Of a DNA stretch of 64,000 nucleotides, positions 30,235 through 40,009 are shown in pieces. The notes under the pieces were generated by a model. The model searched no databases. It saw only the letters and a program-made list of their open reading frames with translations, and was not told where the DNA came from. Numbering within the stretch: position 1 is the first letter of the stretch; every line of letters begins with the position of its first letter. A program made the translations under genes and the position numbers. The stretch is from Agrobacterium cavarae (GTDB taxonomy: Bacteria; Pseudomonadota; Alphaproteobacteria; Rhizobiales; Rhizobiaceae), in assembly GCF_004310285.1 (NCBI RefSeq), contig NZ_SISF01000031.1:61476-125475 (forward strand). Reading direction: 5' to 3'.

Positions 30235-31800
30235 ATGAAGTTGGTCGAAACGCCGGAGTTCTCCGTTGAAGCAAATCCTATGTTTGAAAATACCCGTGTC
30301 TTTGCAGGGTCAATAGGATTGCGTCGTCATCAGGAGACGGCGTTCTCACCACAGATGAGCGTGTGGTCTGCTAAGCGCGAGAGAAAATCGCCCGAAAAAT
30401 GGCTCAGCGACCGCCTCAAAGATGATGGCGGCAAGATCATTGGGCGTGAAGCTGTGACCTTCGCAGGCATGCCAGGCGAGATGAGCAAAGTAAAGGATCG
30501 TTTGCAGGATTGGGAGACGAAGGAGAAACGCAACTGGTATCGGCTGCGTGCGCTTCTGGTGTCGGCCGATGGCTCTACCTGGTATCACGCCACTGCTATG
30601 GTCAGTGAGCCGGAGCTCGCCGAGATCGAGACAGATTTCAAGCGTCTGCTAGAATCGATCCGCCTCAAGCTCGAAGGCAATGCCGCGAACGAGGTAAGAG
30701 CTGCGGCGGAGGCTGAGACAGCAGCCGTCGTTGAAAAACTGAAGGACAGCATGGAAAAGGTGTCGGCCATTCGCATCCAGCAAAGCCAGGAAGAACGGCG
30801 CCTTGAAAATGCAGCAGCCTCGATGGCACCCGTGGCCGGTATCGAGGAGCGCTTCAACGCGGCGGTAGCTGACGCTGGGTTGCAGGATAAGCGTGAGGCC
30901 CTGCGACTGATCGTCATGCCGACGGTTGCCATGGTTGAATCCAATGCCGCCGACCCCGAAATGACGGGCCTGAGCCGCATCGGCGGAGGCCCTGACCTGC
31001 CCGCCGACACGGATTGGCCGCGCGACGACAACGGCTGGCACCTCAATTATCTTGCCCAGATCAATCTTGCTGACGTGCCTGATCGACCGGAAGAGCTACC
31101 GGCATCCGGGCTGATCTCCTTCTTCACGGGAACGGACTACACGGATTGGCGCGTCCTCTACACACCGGCGGACGCAACTCTCACGCCCCATACAGTTTCG
31201 GCAGACGCGATGGACACGGCAATCTCGGTATCGCAGATGATCGTCTGGGATAGCGACCTCAAGCGGTTCGTTCCAAACGGACAGGCCGTCGACGGACTAT
31301 CGGTCAGCACGGACGAGGGCGGTCGCTTGACATTCAGCCGTGACGGGATACCCGTCAGGGCTTTCGCCTCTGAATACGAGTTCAGCCGCTCGGCGCAAAC
31401 GCTGCGCTTCGAACGCTCGCTTAGCGCTCCCTTCGGCCAGCGTGGCCCAAACAACAACCCGAGGGCCTATGCTGATATTGGGATCGAAGACCCGTCGGAT
31501 TTTTCTATCGCGGTCAGCGAGCGCTTTAAAATCGGAGATGGACCGCAGCACCAGATGTTCGGAATAACCGGCGTGCGTGATCTCGCTGCGATCCAGCAGA
31601 TGGCTGCGAAACATGCAGCACAAAACGGCTGGTCTGATATCTCCGCGCCGGATGGCTGGTTCATTCTGGTCAAGCTCGCATCCGGAGGCGAAGCGGATTT
31701 CAACTTCAGTGATCACGGCGACTACGTTTTTATGATCAACCGAAATGACGCCGTTCGAGCGGACTTCTCGCGGGTCTACGCCTTCGTCGATTCTGGTTGA
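30235..31800 (+). CDS. DUF1963 (YwqG-like) protein with N-terminal extension
   Basis: A 521-residue cytoplasmic protein. Residues from about 235 to 515 match the YwqG/DUF1963 pattern: SRIGGGPDLPADTDWP followed by LNYLAQINLADVP and GLISFFTG, then a C-terminal DGWFILVKLASGGEADFNFS segment. Residues 150-205 look like an alanine- and glutamate-rich coiled coil. The first 145 residues contain a compact domain with RNWYRLRALLVSADGSTWYH that I do not recognise with certainty. DUF1963 proteins are found both as housekeeping proteins and as immunity-like proteins in toxin loci. No toxin is seen nearby. Confidence 0.75.
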   Translation: MKLVETPEFSVEANPMFENTRVFAGSIGLRRHQETAFSPQMSVWSAKRERKSPEKWLSDRLKDDGGKIIGREAVTFAGMPGEMSKVKDRLQDWETKEKRNWYRLRALLVSADGSTWYHATAMVSEPELAEIETDFKRLLESIRLKLEGNAANEVRAAAEAETAAVVEKLKDSMEKVSAIRIQQSQEERRLENAAASMAPVAGIEERFNAAVADAGLQDKREALRLIVMPTVAMVESNAADPEMTGLSRIGGGPDLPADTDWPRDDNGWHLNYLAQINLADVPDRPEELPASGLISFFTGTDYTDWRVLYTPADATLTPHTVSADAMDTAISVSQMIVWDSDLKRFVPNGQAVDGLSVSTDEGGRLTFSRDGIPVRAFASEYEFSRSAQTLRFERSLSAPFGQRGPNNNPRAYADIGIEDPSDFSIAVSERFKIGDGPQHQMFGITGVRDLAAIQQMAAKHAAQNGWSDISAPDGWFILVKLASGGEADFNFSDHGDYVFMINRNDAVRADFSRVYAFVDSG

Positions 31801-31951
31801 GTAAGAGATCGCGACATGACGCCATGGCTTCACGTCCAATCGCAACATGGAAACGACTGGTCGAACGTCGGTCTCGCGTTAACAGCGGACGATGCGCGGA
31901 AGGCGGTTTCCCTTATGCTGGGCCCCTCATCGGCGGCACGCTCGGGCACTT

Positions 31952-32530
31952 CTAGGGTTGACGCCCAAAAAGAATGAGTGGTTCGCCCTGCCAGGAAACA
32001 GCCACCCCGTCGTTAAGCTCGTTCACTGCGCGGTAGAGCGCAGCGAAGGGATCGGCGGAAGCACCAACACCTAGTCGTTCTCGGATAGCTTCCCTTGCCT
32101 CGCCGGGTGTCGCGACAGAATAGCCTCCGGGCTTATATGGCCACGGCTTGTTTAATGCCTCGTCCATGCCCCATTTTTGAATATAGGCAGTCCAGGCGGC
32201 ACGCGCTTGCCGTAAGTCTGGCTGGCCTACAAATCTCAACGCGTCACGCCAGCTTGGTAATCCCGTGGCTATAGCGACAAACCCGTTAAAGTCGGACGCG
32301 ACGACCCCAAACGATCCCTCAGAGTCGATGAGAAGAATTTTGCCGTCCGGCATCAGGTTGAACGTTCCGCCACTACCATCCATTGCAAATTGCTGAGAGC
32401 CTTCCGGGGTGATTTTATATTGGTCTCCATCGATTTCCGGCGGCTCCCCTAACTCCAATTCAAAAATTGTACTTATCTCAACCTCAAGCGCAGATGCCTT
32501 GATTTGTCGGATAATTCCACTTCTCGTCAT
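31952..32530 (-). CDS. SUKH (SMI1/KNR4)-like protein
   Basis: A 192-residue protein if translated from the ATG at 32530, which has a GGAGGAG upstream. The segment GSGGTFNLMPDGKILLIDSE followed by GSFGVVASDFNGFVAIATGL and PSWRDAL resembles SUKH-type proteins, where this strand-and-helix pattern is diagnostic. The end, DPFAALYRAV...GEPLILFG, also fits. An upstream in-frame ATG at 32611 would add 27 residues that look like a signal peptide, so export remains possible. SUKH proteins are frequent immunity proteins for polymorphic toxins; that role here is inference. It is an orphan, with no toxin nearby. Confidence 0.6.
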   Translation of the reverse strand: MTRSGIIRQIKASALEVEISTIFELELGEPPEIDGDQYKITPEGSQQFAMDGSGGTFNLMPDGKILLIDSEGSFGVVASDFNGFVAIATGLPSWRDALRFVGQPDLRQARAAWTAYIQKWGMDEALNKPWPYKPGGYSVATPGEAREAIRERLGVGASADPFAALYRAVNELNDGVAVSWQGEPLILFGRQP

Positions 32531-32778
32531 CACTCCTCCGGAGGCCGATCCGTGCCCCAAGATCGCCGTAGCGATGACGCAGAATAGTGTCAGTGCCTGT
32601 CGTGCTCTCATGACAATCGGTATCTCTTTCTTTTCAACGCTAGCACAAGCACTGGTCTGTGGACACCATGACTGCTTCGGGCCAGTTACGGTCTCCGCTT
32701 TGCGCCAACACCAGCCGTTGACATGCAGGTCAATATAGCCACGTCATCTCAACATCGCCTATTGAGCTGAGGCTGGAG

Positions 32779-33942
32779 ATGGCAACGCAAGACATTGATC
32801 GATCGGAAGCGCAAAGGACATTGTCAGCGTCGCGGCGCGGTGAGACCGTCGCTGGCATATATGAAGCGATCCGATCTTGCTTCGCGCACTGGGAGGCGCT
32901 TGCCAGTTTCGACTTTGAGGCTGAGTTCAAGGCCTATGTCGAAGAGGCTTTCGAGGCGCCGGATCGCCTCGGCTTCGATCTGGCCACGATGCGGTTTATC
33001 GCGAAGCTGAGGAACGGGCACACCGCATTTTCCGATGAATGGCTCTGGCAGGAGCATGGTGCGCCCATAGGACTGGACGTAACGCACGACGAGGCTGGAT
33101 GGTGCGTTACCAAATCAGCCTATGATGATATTTCTCTGGGAGCTCGAATTCTCCAGATCGACGACCGGCCAATCGATGAGATGGCGTCGAGGCTTTTGGC
33201 GTTCGTGCCGGGCTCCAGCATTCGTGAGCAACGCACCCGCCTTTTCTCGAAGCCTTTCCTGTTTCCACCTTCCTTTGAAATCGTGATGGACGATGGCTCG
33301 AAGAAAAAAATCGATCGTGGCAAGGAGCTTCCCGACGGCGGTACTGCAACGACAGGTCGCTGGCTGGTGGACGGCGAGAGATACCTCTTGACCATACCAA
33401 GCTTCGCTCAACCTCACTTCGAAGCTGATGCTATCCGACTTCTGAAATCTCTCGACAACACCATTCATCTGGTGATCGATGTTCGCGGCAACTCCGGCGG
33501 CAACACACCCGACAAACTCGTCGCCGCGCTTATGCCTGATCGATATCGGTTCTGGACATATGTCACACCCGTCACGAACGCCCTTGCGCGCGCTCAAGGC
33601 AAGCCACCTTCCTTGCTGGCCGAGGAGGCCGAATGGAGACAACCGATCGAAGGAGCATTCGAAGGACCGCTGACCATCCTCATTGACAGACGCACCTTCT
33701 CAGCCGCTGAGGATTTTGTGATGCCTTTCAAGGACACCAAACGTGCCGAACTCGTCGGTGAGACAACAGGCGGAAGCAGCGGACAACCTTGCCTGCGGGA
33801 CCTTGGCGATGGGATGCGGTTGTGGGTCAGCACCAAGAGGCAGATGTTTCCAAATGGCGCCCCATTCGAAGGCTTGGGGATTGAGCCCGACACTTATAGA
33901 ACCTGGCCGCCCTGCGCGGATCTCACAACGTCTTCTGCGTAG
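32779..33942 (+). CDS. S41-family (C-terminal processing-like) peptidase
   Basis: A 387-residue protein whose second half has the S41 core: LVIDVRGNSGGNTPDKLVAA near 232-251, ILIDRRTFSAAEDFVMPFKD near 300-319 with the expected nucleophile serine 308, and GETTGGSSGQPCLRDLGDGM near 328-347. A PDZ-like region with GARILQIDDRPIDEM lies near 120. No signal peptide is visible, so it is likely cytoplasmic, unlike CtpA. Together with the two preceding genes it forms an accessory-looking block. The target is unknown. Confidence 0.85.
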   Translation: MATQDIDRSEAQRTLSASRRGETVAGIYEAIRSCFAHWEALASFDFEAEFKAYVEEAFEAPDRLGFDLATMRFIAKLRNGHTAFSDEWLWQEHGAPIGLDVTHDEAGWCVTKSAYDDISLGARILQIDDRPIDEMASRLLAFVPGSSIREQRTRLFSKPFLFPPSFEIVMDDGSKKKIDRGKELPDGGTATTGRWLVDGERYLLTIPSFAQPHFEADAIRLLKSLDNTIHLVIDVRGNSGGNTPDKLVAALMPDRYRFWTYVTPVTNALARAQGKPPSLLAEEAEWRQPIEGAFEGPLTILIDRRTFSAAEDFVMPFKDTKRAELVGETTGGSSGQPCLRDLGDGMRLWVSTKRQMFPNGAPFEGLGIEPDTYRTWPPCADLTTSSA

Positions 33943-34059
33943 CTTTTCCCCTCTAGGTATCCCAGGCTTAAGCCCGATAGTCTCCATCCAGAAAGCCCTT
34001 ACGATTCCTTCCGGCGATCCCGCCAGACAGAGCAATGGAAATGACCCCGTCACCAATCT

Positions 34060-34989
34060 TCACAAGACTGGACCCAAACCCTTCCCCGCATCCCTGTTCA
34101 TTTGCCGCACGAAATCGATAAACGCCCGCAGAGGCGCAGGCACAAGCCGGCGTCCGGAGTAATAAAGAAACGGGCCGGGAAACCGTAGCCACCATTCTTC
34201 CATCACCGGCACCAGATCGCCACGCTCGAAGTGGGGCCTCAGCCAATCCTCGAAAATGTAAGACATCCCGCAGCCGGCAATGGCGGCGTCTATGCCGAGA
34301 TCGGTGCCGCCGCCGAATTGGACGATGAGGTTGCCTTTCGGATTGATGACCACCTCTTCTCCGTTCCGTTCGAATTCCCAGGGCGGAATGGCGCGCCCTG
34401 AAAACCGGCCGAGAATGCAATCATGCAAAAGCAGGTCTTGCGGGTGTTGCGGCATGCCTCTTCGTGCCAGGTAATCCGGCGATGCGCCAAGGGCAAAGCG
34501 CTGCTGGCGTGGGCCGATCGGTAAGGCGAGCATATCCTGCTCCAGCCTTTCGTCATAACGGATGCCGGCATCGCAGCCGTTCTTGATGATGTCGACGAAA
34601 TTCTCATCGGTCACGATTTCCAGGCTGATGTCCGGATAGGCTGCGAGAAACGGTGGCACGATGGCAGGCAGGACCAGCTTTGCCGCACTCATCGGCACAT
34701 TGAGCCGAAGCTCGCCCGAGGTGCGGCCGCGGCTGCTTTTGACCTCATTCAACGCCGAGGCCACCTCTGCGAATGCGGGTGCGGTGCGCTCCATGAGGAG
34801 ACGTCCTGCATCCGTCATCAACACGCTCCTTGTGGTGCGATTGAACAGGCGTACCCCAAGCTCGTCTTCCAGCCGCTTCACCGCATCGCTCAGCGCCGAA
34901 GAACTGATGCCGCTTTCGCGCGCCGCCTGCCGAAATCCCTGGGATCGCGCCACCAGCAGAAACGCATTCAGATCCGTTAAATCCGCCAC
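34060..34989 (-). CDS. LysR-family regulator
   Basis: A 309-residue regulator from a GTG start at 34989, with GGGAGAG six bases upstream; longer in-frame starts at 35016 and 35094 would add residues not typical of the family. The winged helix is DLNAFLLVARSQGFRQAARE followed by SGISSSALSDAVKRLEDELG. The rest is a substrate-binding-type effector domain. It is divergent from the aldo/keto reductase gene, 120 bases away, which it probably controls. Confidence 0.9.
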   Translation of the reverse strand: MADLTDLNAFLLVARSQGFRQAARESGISSSALSDAVKRLEDELGVRLFNRTTRSVLMTDAGRLLMERTAPAFAEVASALNEVKSSRGRTSGELRLNVPMSAAKLVLPAIVPPFLAAYPDISLEIVTDENFVDIIKNGCDAGIRYDERLEQDMLALPIGPRQQRFALGASPDYLARRGMPQHPQDLLLHDCILGRFSGRAIPPWEFERNGEEVVINPKGNLIVQFGGGTDLGIDAAIAGCGMSYIFEDWLRPHFERGDLVPVMEEWWLRFPGPFLYYSGRRLVPAPLRAFIDFVRQMNRDAGKGLGPVL

Positions 34990-35109
34990 TCTTGCTCTCC
35001 CAACGCCCGTCGCCATTGTCCGCGCTGACGGACAACCTGTCCTGATTATAGCGCCTTGTCGCACATATGCCACCTGCCTATTTTCCAGCAACACAAAGGA
35101 GATAAGGCG

Positions 35110-35976
35110 ATGAGCACGATGACAAATTCAGCAACATTCAAGCTTGGCGACCACACGGTGCGCCGTTTGGGCTATGGCGCGATGCAGCTTGCGGGCAAGG
35201 GCGTTTTCGGCCCGCCGCGCGATCGTGCGGAGGCCGTAGCCGTGTTGCGCGAAGCGGTGGAAAGCGGCGTCAACCACATCGACACCAGCGATTTCTATGG
35301 CCCGCATGTCACGAACGAAATCATCCGCGAGGCCTTGCATCCCTACGCGAGCGACCTTCTGATCGTCACCAAGGTCGGCGCGAGCAGAGGCGCGGACGCA
35401 TCCTGGAAGCCGGCCTTCTCACGCGCGGAGCTGACACAGGCCGTTCATGACAATCTGCGCAATCTCGGGCTCGATGTGGTCGATGTCGTCAATCTGCGCG
35501 CCATGTTCGACGTGCACGGCCCTGCGGAAGGGTCATTGGACGAAGCGCTCGACGTGCTGGCGGATCTGAAGCAAGAGGGCCTGATCCGGCATATCGGCCT
35601 GTCCAACGTCACGGCAAAGCAGATCGAGGATGCCGGAAAGATTACCGACATCGTCTGCGTGCAGAACCAGTACAATCTTGCGCATCGCCACGACGACGCC
35701 CTGATCGACACGCTCGCCGCCCGCGGCATCGCCTATGTGCCGTTCTTCCCGCTCGGCGGCTTCTCGCCACTGCAATCCTCCGCCCTGTCCGACGTGGCCG
35801 CAAAGCTCAACGCCACGCCGATGCAGGTGGCGCTTGCCTGGCTGCTTCAGCGATCGCCGAACATTCTCCTGATCCCCGGCACCTCGTCACGCGGCCATCT
35901 GCGCGAAAACCTCGCAGCCGCGACGATCGAGCTTCCCTCTGAGGCATTGTCGGAGCTGGAGAAGGTGGCTGGCTGA
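35110..35976 (+). CDS. Aldo/keto reductase
   Basis: A 288-residue NADPH-dependent oxidoreductase. The ATG at 35110 has AAAGGAG upstream. Active-site elements are NHIDTSDFYGPHVTNEIIRE (aspartate and tyrosine) and LLIVTKVGASR (lysine). Where most family members have a catalytic histidine, this one reads DVVDVVNLRAMF, as in the YdbC/PdxI-like subgroup. PGTSSRGHLRENLAAA near 264-279 is the C-terminal cofactor-binding motif. Pyridoxal reduction is one possible role by analogy with PdxI. The flanking LysR genes are divergent (left) and convergent (right). Confidence 0.88.
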   Translation: MSTMTNSATFKLGDHTVRRLGYGAMQLAGKGVFGPPRDRAEAVAVLREAVESGVNHIDTSDFYGPHVTNEIIREALHPYASDLLIVTKVGASRGADASWKPAFSRAELTQAVHDNLRNLGLDVVDVVNLRAMFDVHGPAEGSLDEALDVLADLKQEGLIRHIGLSNVTAKQIEDAGKITDIVCVQNQYNLAHRHDDALIDTLAARGIAYVPFFPLGGFSPLQSSALSDVAAKLNATPMQVALAWLLQRSPNILLIPGTSSRGHLRENLAAATIELPSEALSELEKVAG

Positions 35977-36027
35977 TATCGCCTTTAGAACGCGTAGCCC
36001 CCGCGAGTCGCGAAGGCTCCTGCCCCC

Positions 36028-36930
36028 TCACGACAACGCCACCAGCGCGTTCAGGAAGGCGCGCATGGCGGGGTTGGACCGTCGGCTTTCGGGCCATAGG
36101 GCCGTGATATTGTGCCGGTCCACCGCGTAATCGGAAAGAACCGGCACGAGCGCGCCACGCTTCACCCAAGCGCTGGCCATGAAACTCGTCGCCATGCCGA
36201 TGCCGGCACCGGCTGAAATTGCCGCCAGCACGGCTTCGCTGGCATCGACGATGATGCCGGAGGATGGCACGATCTCCACGTCCTTCTCCCCGATGCGGAA
36301 AGGCCAGCGAAACAGCTGGCCGCTGCTTTGATAGCGCAGGCTGACGGTCTCGTGCTCCTCCAACTGGTTTGGGTGAGTCGGTGGGCTGCGCCTGGCCAGA
36401 TAGTCGGGCGAGGCGTAGCAGCATAGCCGATGTGGCATCAGACGGCGGGAAAGCAGGCGTGAATCCGACAAATCGCCGATGCGGACTGCAAGGTCGAAGC
36501 CGCCTTCGATAAGATCCACCATGTGATCGCTCAAACGCAGATCGATGGTCACCTTCGGGTGGAGCGCGCGAAACTGCTGCAGCACCGGTGCGATGACATG
36601 CAGGCCGATCGGCAGGGATGCCGCAATCCGCAATGTGCCTGCTGGCTCGGTGCGCGCTGCCTTTGCCGCCTGCTCGATCTCTTCGGCGGCGTGCAGCAGC
36701 CTCAGCGCCCGATCATGCAGATCACGCCCCTCGCTCGTCAGCGTCAGAGAACGCGTCGTGCGCGCAAACAGCGAAACGCCGAGCTGCTGTTCCAGCCGCT
36801 GGATGCTTTTGCTGACCGCGGACGGTGAGATGCCCAGGGAGCGGGCGGCGGCGGTGTAGCTTCCAAGCGAACCGGCGCGCGCAAATGCGATCAGCCCCGT
36901 CAGCCGGTCAATTCCGATTTGTTCCTTCAT
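36028..36930 (-). CDS. LysR-family regulator
   Basis: A 300-residue LysR protein. The DNA-binding part reads [20 protein letters not shown] followed by [20 protein letters not shown]. The effector domain contains [19 protein letters not shown], as in the CrgA/PA2758-type branch. It is divergent from the quinone-reductase-like gene, with an 87-base gap rich in A and T that is suitable for overlapping promoters. It probably controls that gene in response to an electrophile or quinone, which is inference. Confidence 0.9.
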   Translation of the reverse strand: MKEQIGIDRLTGLIAFARAGSLGSYTAAARSLGISPSAVSKSIQRLEQQLGVSLFARTTRSLTLTSEGRDLHDRALRLLHAAEEIEQAAKAARTEPAGTLRIAASLPIGLHVIAPVLQQFRALHPKVTIDLRLSDHMVDLIEGGFDLAVRIGDLSDSRLLSRRLMPHRLCCYASPDYLARRSPPTHPNQLEEHETVSLRYQSSGQLFRWPFRIGEKDVEIVPSSGIIVDASEAVLAAISAGAGIGMATSFMASAWVKRGALVPVLSDYAVDRHNITALWPESRRSNPAMRAFLNALVALS

Positions 36931-37017
36931 GGCACTATTAAAGCGAATTACCGCCTGATTTTCAAATGAAACCGCTGGCCGTATCTTCCCTCACACGACG
37001 ACAATCCAAGTGAGGCA

Positions 37018-38037
37018 ATGATGAGTGAAGTAATGAAAGCCGTGCGATTGCACGAATTCGGTGGACCGGGTGTGCTCCTCTATGAGGATGCGCCACGGCC
37101 GCAGATCTCTGCGGATGAGGTGCTCGTCCGGGTCCATGCCGCAAGCATCAACCCACCGGATCTCTATTTGCGCGACGGTTATCGCGCACTTCCGCCGGAC
37201 TGGCAGCCCAATCCAATCTTTCCGCTGATCCTTGGCACCGATATCTCCGGCACCGTCTCGGCGGTGGGTGAAAAGGTCTCGCAGTTCAAGGTTGGCGATG
37301 CCGTCTTCGCCATGGTCCGCTTCCCGCATGATCTGATGACCGGAAGCGGCGCCTATGCCGACTATGTCCGGGTTCCCGCGTCAGACCTGGCGCCAAAACC
37401 CGCCAGGATCGACCACATCCATGCGGCTGGCGCACCCATGTCGCTGCTGACCGCCTGGCAATTTCTGGTGAGCCTCGGGCATGATGTGCCGAACCCCTTC
37501 CAGACCTTCCCGCACGCGCCCATTCCGCTTGGCGGCAAGACGGTAGTGGTGAACGGCGCGGGCGGAGGCGTGGGGCATCTCGCAGTCCAGATCGCCAAAT
37601 GGCAGGGCGCCAAGGTGATTGCCGTGGCTTCCGGCAAACACGAGGCGCTTCTCAAAGACCTCGGTGCGGATCTCTTCATCGACTACAGGAAGGCGGATGT
37701 CGAAACCGTGGTGAAGGATGTCGATCTGGTGCTCGACTTCGTGGGCGGCGCGAACATGGAACGCTTCCTCCCCTTGATCAAGCCGAATGGCGCATTGTTC
37801 CTCGTAAACCCGCTGGGCTTTTCAGGCCACGCCGAAGCCGCCCAGCGCAACATAACCGTCTCGACGACGCAGGTGCGCTCGAACGGAGCGCAGTTGGCAG
37901 AGGCTGGCCGGCTGCTCGATGATGGCACCGTTCGGGTGGTCATCGACAGCACCTATCCCCTGGCCGAGGCTGCCGCTGCGCATCGCCGTGCGTCCGAAGG
38001 CAGCATTCAGGGCAAGATCGTGCTGGTCGCCGCCTGA
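37018..38037 (+). CDS. Zinc-independent MDR-family NADPH:quinone-type reductase
   Basis: A 339-residue medium-chain reductase. The GroES-like N-terminal domain contains FGGPGVLLYEDAPRPQISAD and lacks the zinc-binding cysteines of alcohol dehydrogenases. The NADPH loop is VVNGAGGGVGHLAVQIAKWQ near 177-196. Start codons at 37018 and 37021 are adjacent, and the first is used here. The divergent LysR gene and the small monooxygenase downstream (72 bases) suggest a role in detoxifying quinones or carbonyl compounds. Confidence 0.9.
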   Translation: MMSEVMKAVRLHEFGGPGVLLYEDAPRPQISADEVLVRVHAASINPPDLYLRDGYRALPPDWQPNPIFPLILGTDISGTVSAVGEKVSQFKVGDAVFAMVRFPHDLMTGSGAYADYVRVPASDLAPKPARIDHIHAAGAPMSLLTAWQFLVSLGHDVPNPFQTFPHAPIPLGGKTVVVNGAGGGVGHLAVQIAKWQGAKVIAVASGKHEALLKDLGADLFIDYRKADVETVVKDVDLVLDFVGGANMERFLPLIKPNGALFLVNPLGFSGHAEAAQRNITVSTTQVRSNGAQLAEAGRLLDDGTVRVVIDSTYPLAEAAAAHRRASEGSIQGKIVLVAA

Positions 38038-38109
38038 TCATCCACTTGACCAGTCAATGCCCCGGTCGTCGCAAACACGCGGTCGGGGCACCTATGGAAG
38101 GCAATATCC

Positions 38110-38412
38110 ATGTTGATCATAACCGGCCATATGCATGTCGATCCGGCCGATCTCGCGCCGTTCACCGCAGACCTCAAAGCATTGGCAGCCGAAACACGAA
38201 AGCGGCCAGGATGCATCAGCTATGATGCGGCCGTGGAGGATCCGCTTTTGGGGCGACTGCTGATATCGGAACGCTGGGCCGATCAGGCAGCGCTCAGCGC
38301 GCATCTGCAGGCAGCCGACACCATCGCTTTCATCCGCCGCTGGAGCGGCAAGATGCGCGGCGACATCCGAAAATACGACGCGTTCAACGAACGTGACATC
38401 ATGGATGGATGA
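38110..38412 (+). CDS. ABM-domain (antibiotic biosynthesis monooxygenase-like) protein
   Basis: A 100-residue ferredoxin-like fold protein of the YgiN/ABM type, usually a dimer. LKALAAETRKRPGCISYDAA followed by LISERWADQAALSAHLQAAD is the family pattern. YgiN-like members act with quinone reductases, which fits the neighbouring upstream MDR gene. GGAAGGCAATATCC precedes the ATG. The catalytic role is inferred. Confidence 0.85.
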   Translation: MLIITGHMHVDPADLAPFTADLKALAAETRKRPGCISYDAAVEDPLLGRLLISERWADQAALSAHLQAADTIAFIRRWSGKMRGDIRKYDAFNERDIMDG

Positions 38413-38469
38413 CGCGCTTCATGAGATCGGTTGCTTCGGGGCTTCGCCGCTGAAGACACACTGACCGCT

Positions 38470-38796
38470 TCACCACACGCCGGAAATAAGCGTGAAAAAC
38501 CAGGCTGCACTGCGGGGGAATCGCCCCGCAAATTTCCAGTAGCTGTTTCTGAGATATTGTACGCTTCGCCACTTCGTCGACAGCATCAGATAGTCGAAAT
38601 GGGTGAAGCGCAGCACGGATCGTGCGCGATCGCGCAAGGTTTTTTCCACCTCCGTCTGGTGTCTCGCCAATGCCCGCTCGACTTGCACGCCATATGAGAC
38701 CAAAGCGTCTTCCGTGGCCTGCGGTTGAGGGGCAATCAGCTCGGTTTGCACCGGCCGACAGTGAGTTGTCTGCGGCTTTGCGCCAGAAGCGGTCAT
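38470..38796 (-). CDS. Hypothetical protein, uncertain
   Basis: A 108-codon ORF in the otherwise empty 38413-38947 stretch. The middle part (about residues 37-95), with VERALARHQTEVEKTLRDRA and TKWRSVQYLRNSYWKFAGRF, looks protein-like and positively charged. No clear Shine-Dalgarno is seen before the ATG. An opposing 88-codon ORF at 38431-38697 looks less convincing. No family is recognised. The rest of the gap (38797-38947) shows nothing. Confidence 0.4.
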   Translation of the reverse strand: MTASGAKPQTTHCRPVQTELIAPQPQATEDALVSYGVQVERALARHQTEVEKTLRDRARSVLRFTHFDYLMLSTKWRSVQYLRNSYWKFAGRFPRSAAWFFTLISGVW

Positions 38797-38947
38797 GGTG
38801 ACGTACCGAGGTTTAGTCTAACAAGCCAGAAATGGGCCACGGAACACAGTTTGAACAGTCAACAGTTAGTGGAGGCGTCGCGGCCGCAATCGATGACCGC
38901 CACGTATGTTAAGTTCCACGCCAATAACCTTGCTACACTCTCTCACG

Positions 38948-40009
38948 CTAGCCCGCAGCAAAGGGTTTGAGCTTACCCTCGAGTTCATACTCGATGCCGT
39001 CTTCATGGAAGTGGGTGGCAGCGGTACCCTCAAAATATCCCGCTACTATGCTGTTGGTCAGCCGCGATCCGAATCCCTTTCGGACCGGCGCTTTGACAGG
39101 TGGGCCACCGGTTTCTCGCCAGACGAAGCGCAACGCGCCCGCATCATTCCAATTCCAGGAAACGAAGACTTTTCCTTTGTCGCTCGATAGAGCCCCGTAT
39201 TTCACCGAGTTCGTGGCTAATTCGTACACAGCCAGAGACAACCCGATTGCCTGTTGGGCGGCGAGCGTGAGGTCGGGTCCGTGGATATCGATACGTCCGG
39301 GATGATCGATGTGGGCACTCAAGGCGACGCCAATCATTTCGCGCATCGACACCTCTCTGGCATCACCGTGTAACAGGTCCTGGGCTCGACCCAACGCATT
39401 GATCCGATCGATGACGATCGTTCGTGCTTCATTGAGATCGGAGGCGTTACGCAATGTCGACGAGACGATCGCGCTTGCGACCGCGAGCGTATTCTTGAGG
39501 CGATGGATCATCTCGTTGTGCAGCGCCGCTTCCCTTTCGCGTGCGACAACCGTCGGCGTGGCGTCCGACGCGACATTGATCATTCCGACAATCTTGCCGC
39601 CGTCGTAAAGCGGGCTGTAGGAGAAGGTCCAATATGTTTGCTCGGGGAAGCCGTTCCGCGTCATGACGAGCGGAAGCTCCTCTGACCACGTGCCTTCGCC
39701 GGAAAGCGCCTGATCCACGAAGGGCTTAATGTCATTCCACACATCCCACCATATTTCTGCCGCAGGCTGTCCTAGTGCCCCTTCCTCCTTCGCTCCGAGG
39801 ATCGGCGCATAGGCGTCGTTGTAAAGCAGAGTGAGGTCAGGTCCCCAGAACACGCATATCGCATGCCTTTGCCCCAGAATCAGTTCCACGACAGAGCGAA
39901 GAGCCGCTGGCCAGGTCTCCAGGGACCCTAGTGACGTCGAGGTCCAGTCGTATGCCGCAATAAGCTTGCCCATGCGGCCTTCGCCGAGCTGCGTCGCATA
40001 TTGGTTCAT
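38948..40009 (-). CDS. HWE-family sensor histidine kinase with PAS domain
   Basis: A 353-residue soluble kinase. Residues 47-150 form a PAS domain (AICVFWGPDLTLLYNDAYAP). The H box EMIHRLKNTLAVASAIV has the phospho-accepting histidine at 169. VYELATNSVKYGALS near 261-275 is the N box, and WRETGGP at 297-303 gives the W-x-E signature of HWE kinases. There is no membrane segment and no receiver domain. Many HWE kinases sense light or feed the general stress pathway in alphaproteobacteria, but PAS alone does not decide that. The start overlaps a small upstream ORF (ATGA). Confidence 0.92.
   Translation of the reverse strand: MNQYATQLGEGRMGKLIAAYDWTSTSLGSLETWPAALRSVVELILGQRHAICVFWGPDLTLLYNDAYAPILGAKEEGALGQPAAEIWWDVWNDIKPFVDQALSGEGTWSEELPLVMTRNGFPEQTYWTFSYSPLYDGGKIVGMINVASDATPTVVAREREAALHNEMIHRLKNTLAVASAIVSSTLRNASDLNEARTIVIDRINALGRAQDLLHGDAREVSMREMIGVALSAHIDHPGRIDIHGPDLTLAAQQAIGLSLAVYELATNSVKYGALSSDKGKVFVSWNWNDAGALRFVWRETGGPPVKAPVRKGFGSRLTNSIVAGYFEGTAATHFHEDGIEYELEGKLKPFAAG

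Noticed and set aside
32531..32611. Signal peptide for the SUKH-like protein from the upstream ATG
   Set aside because: Not fully excluded, but the internal ATG has a much better Shine-Dalgarno and the family is normally cytoplasmic.
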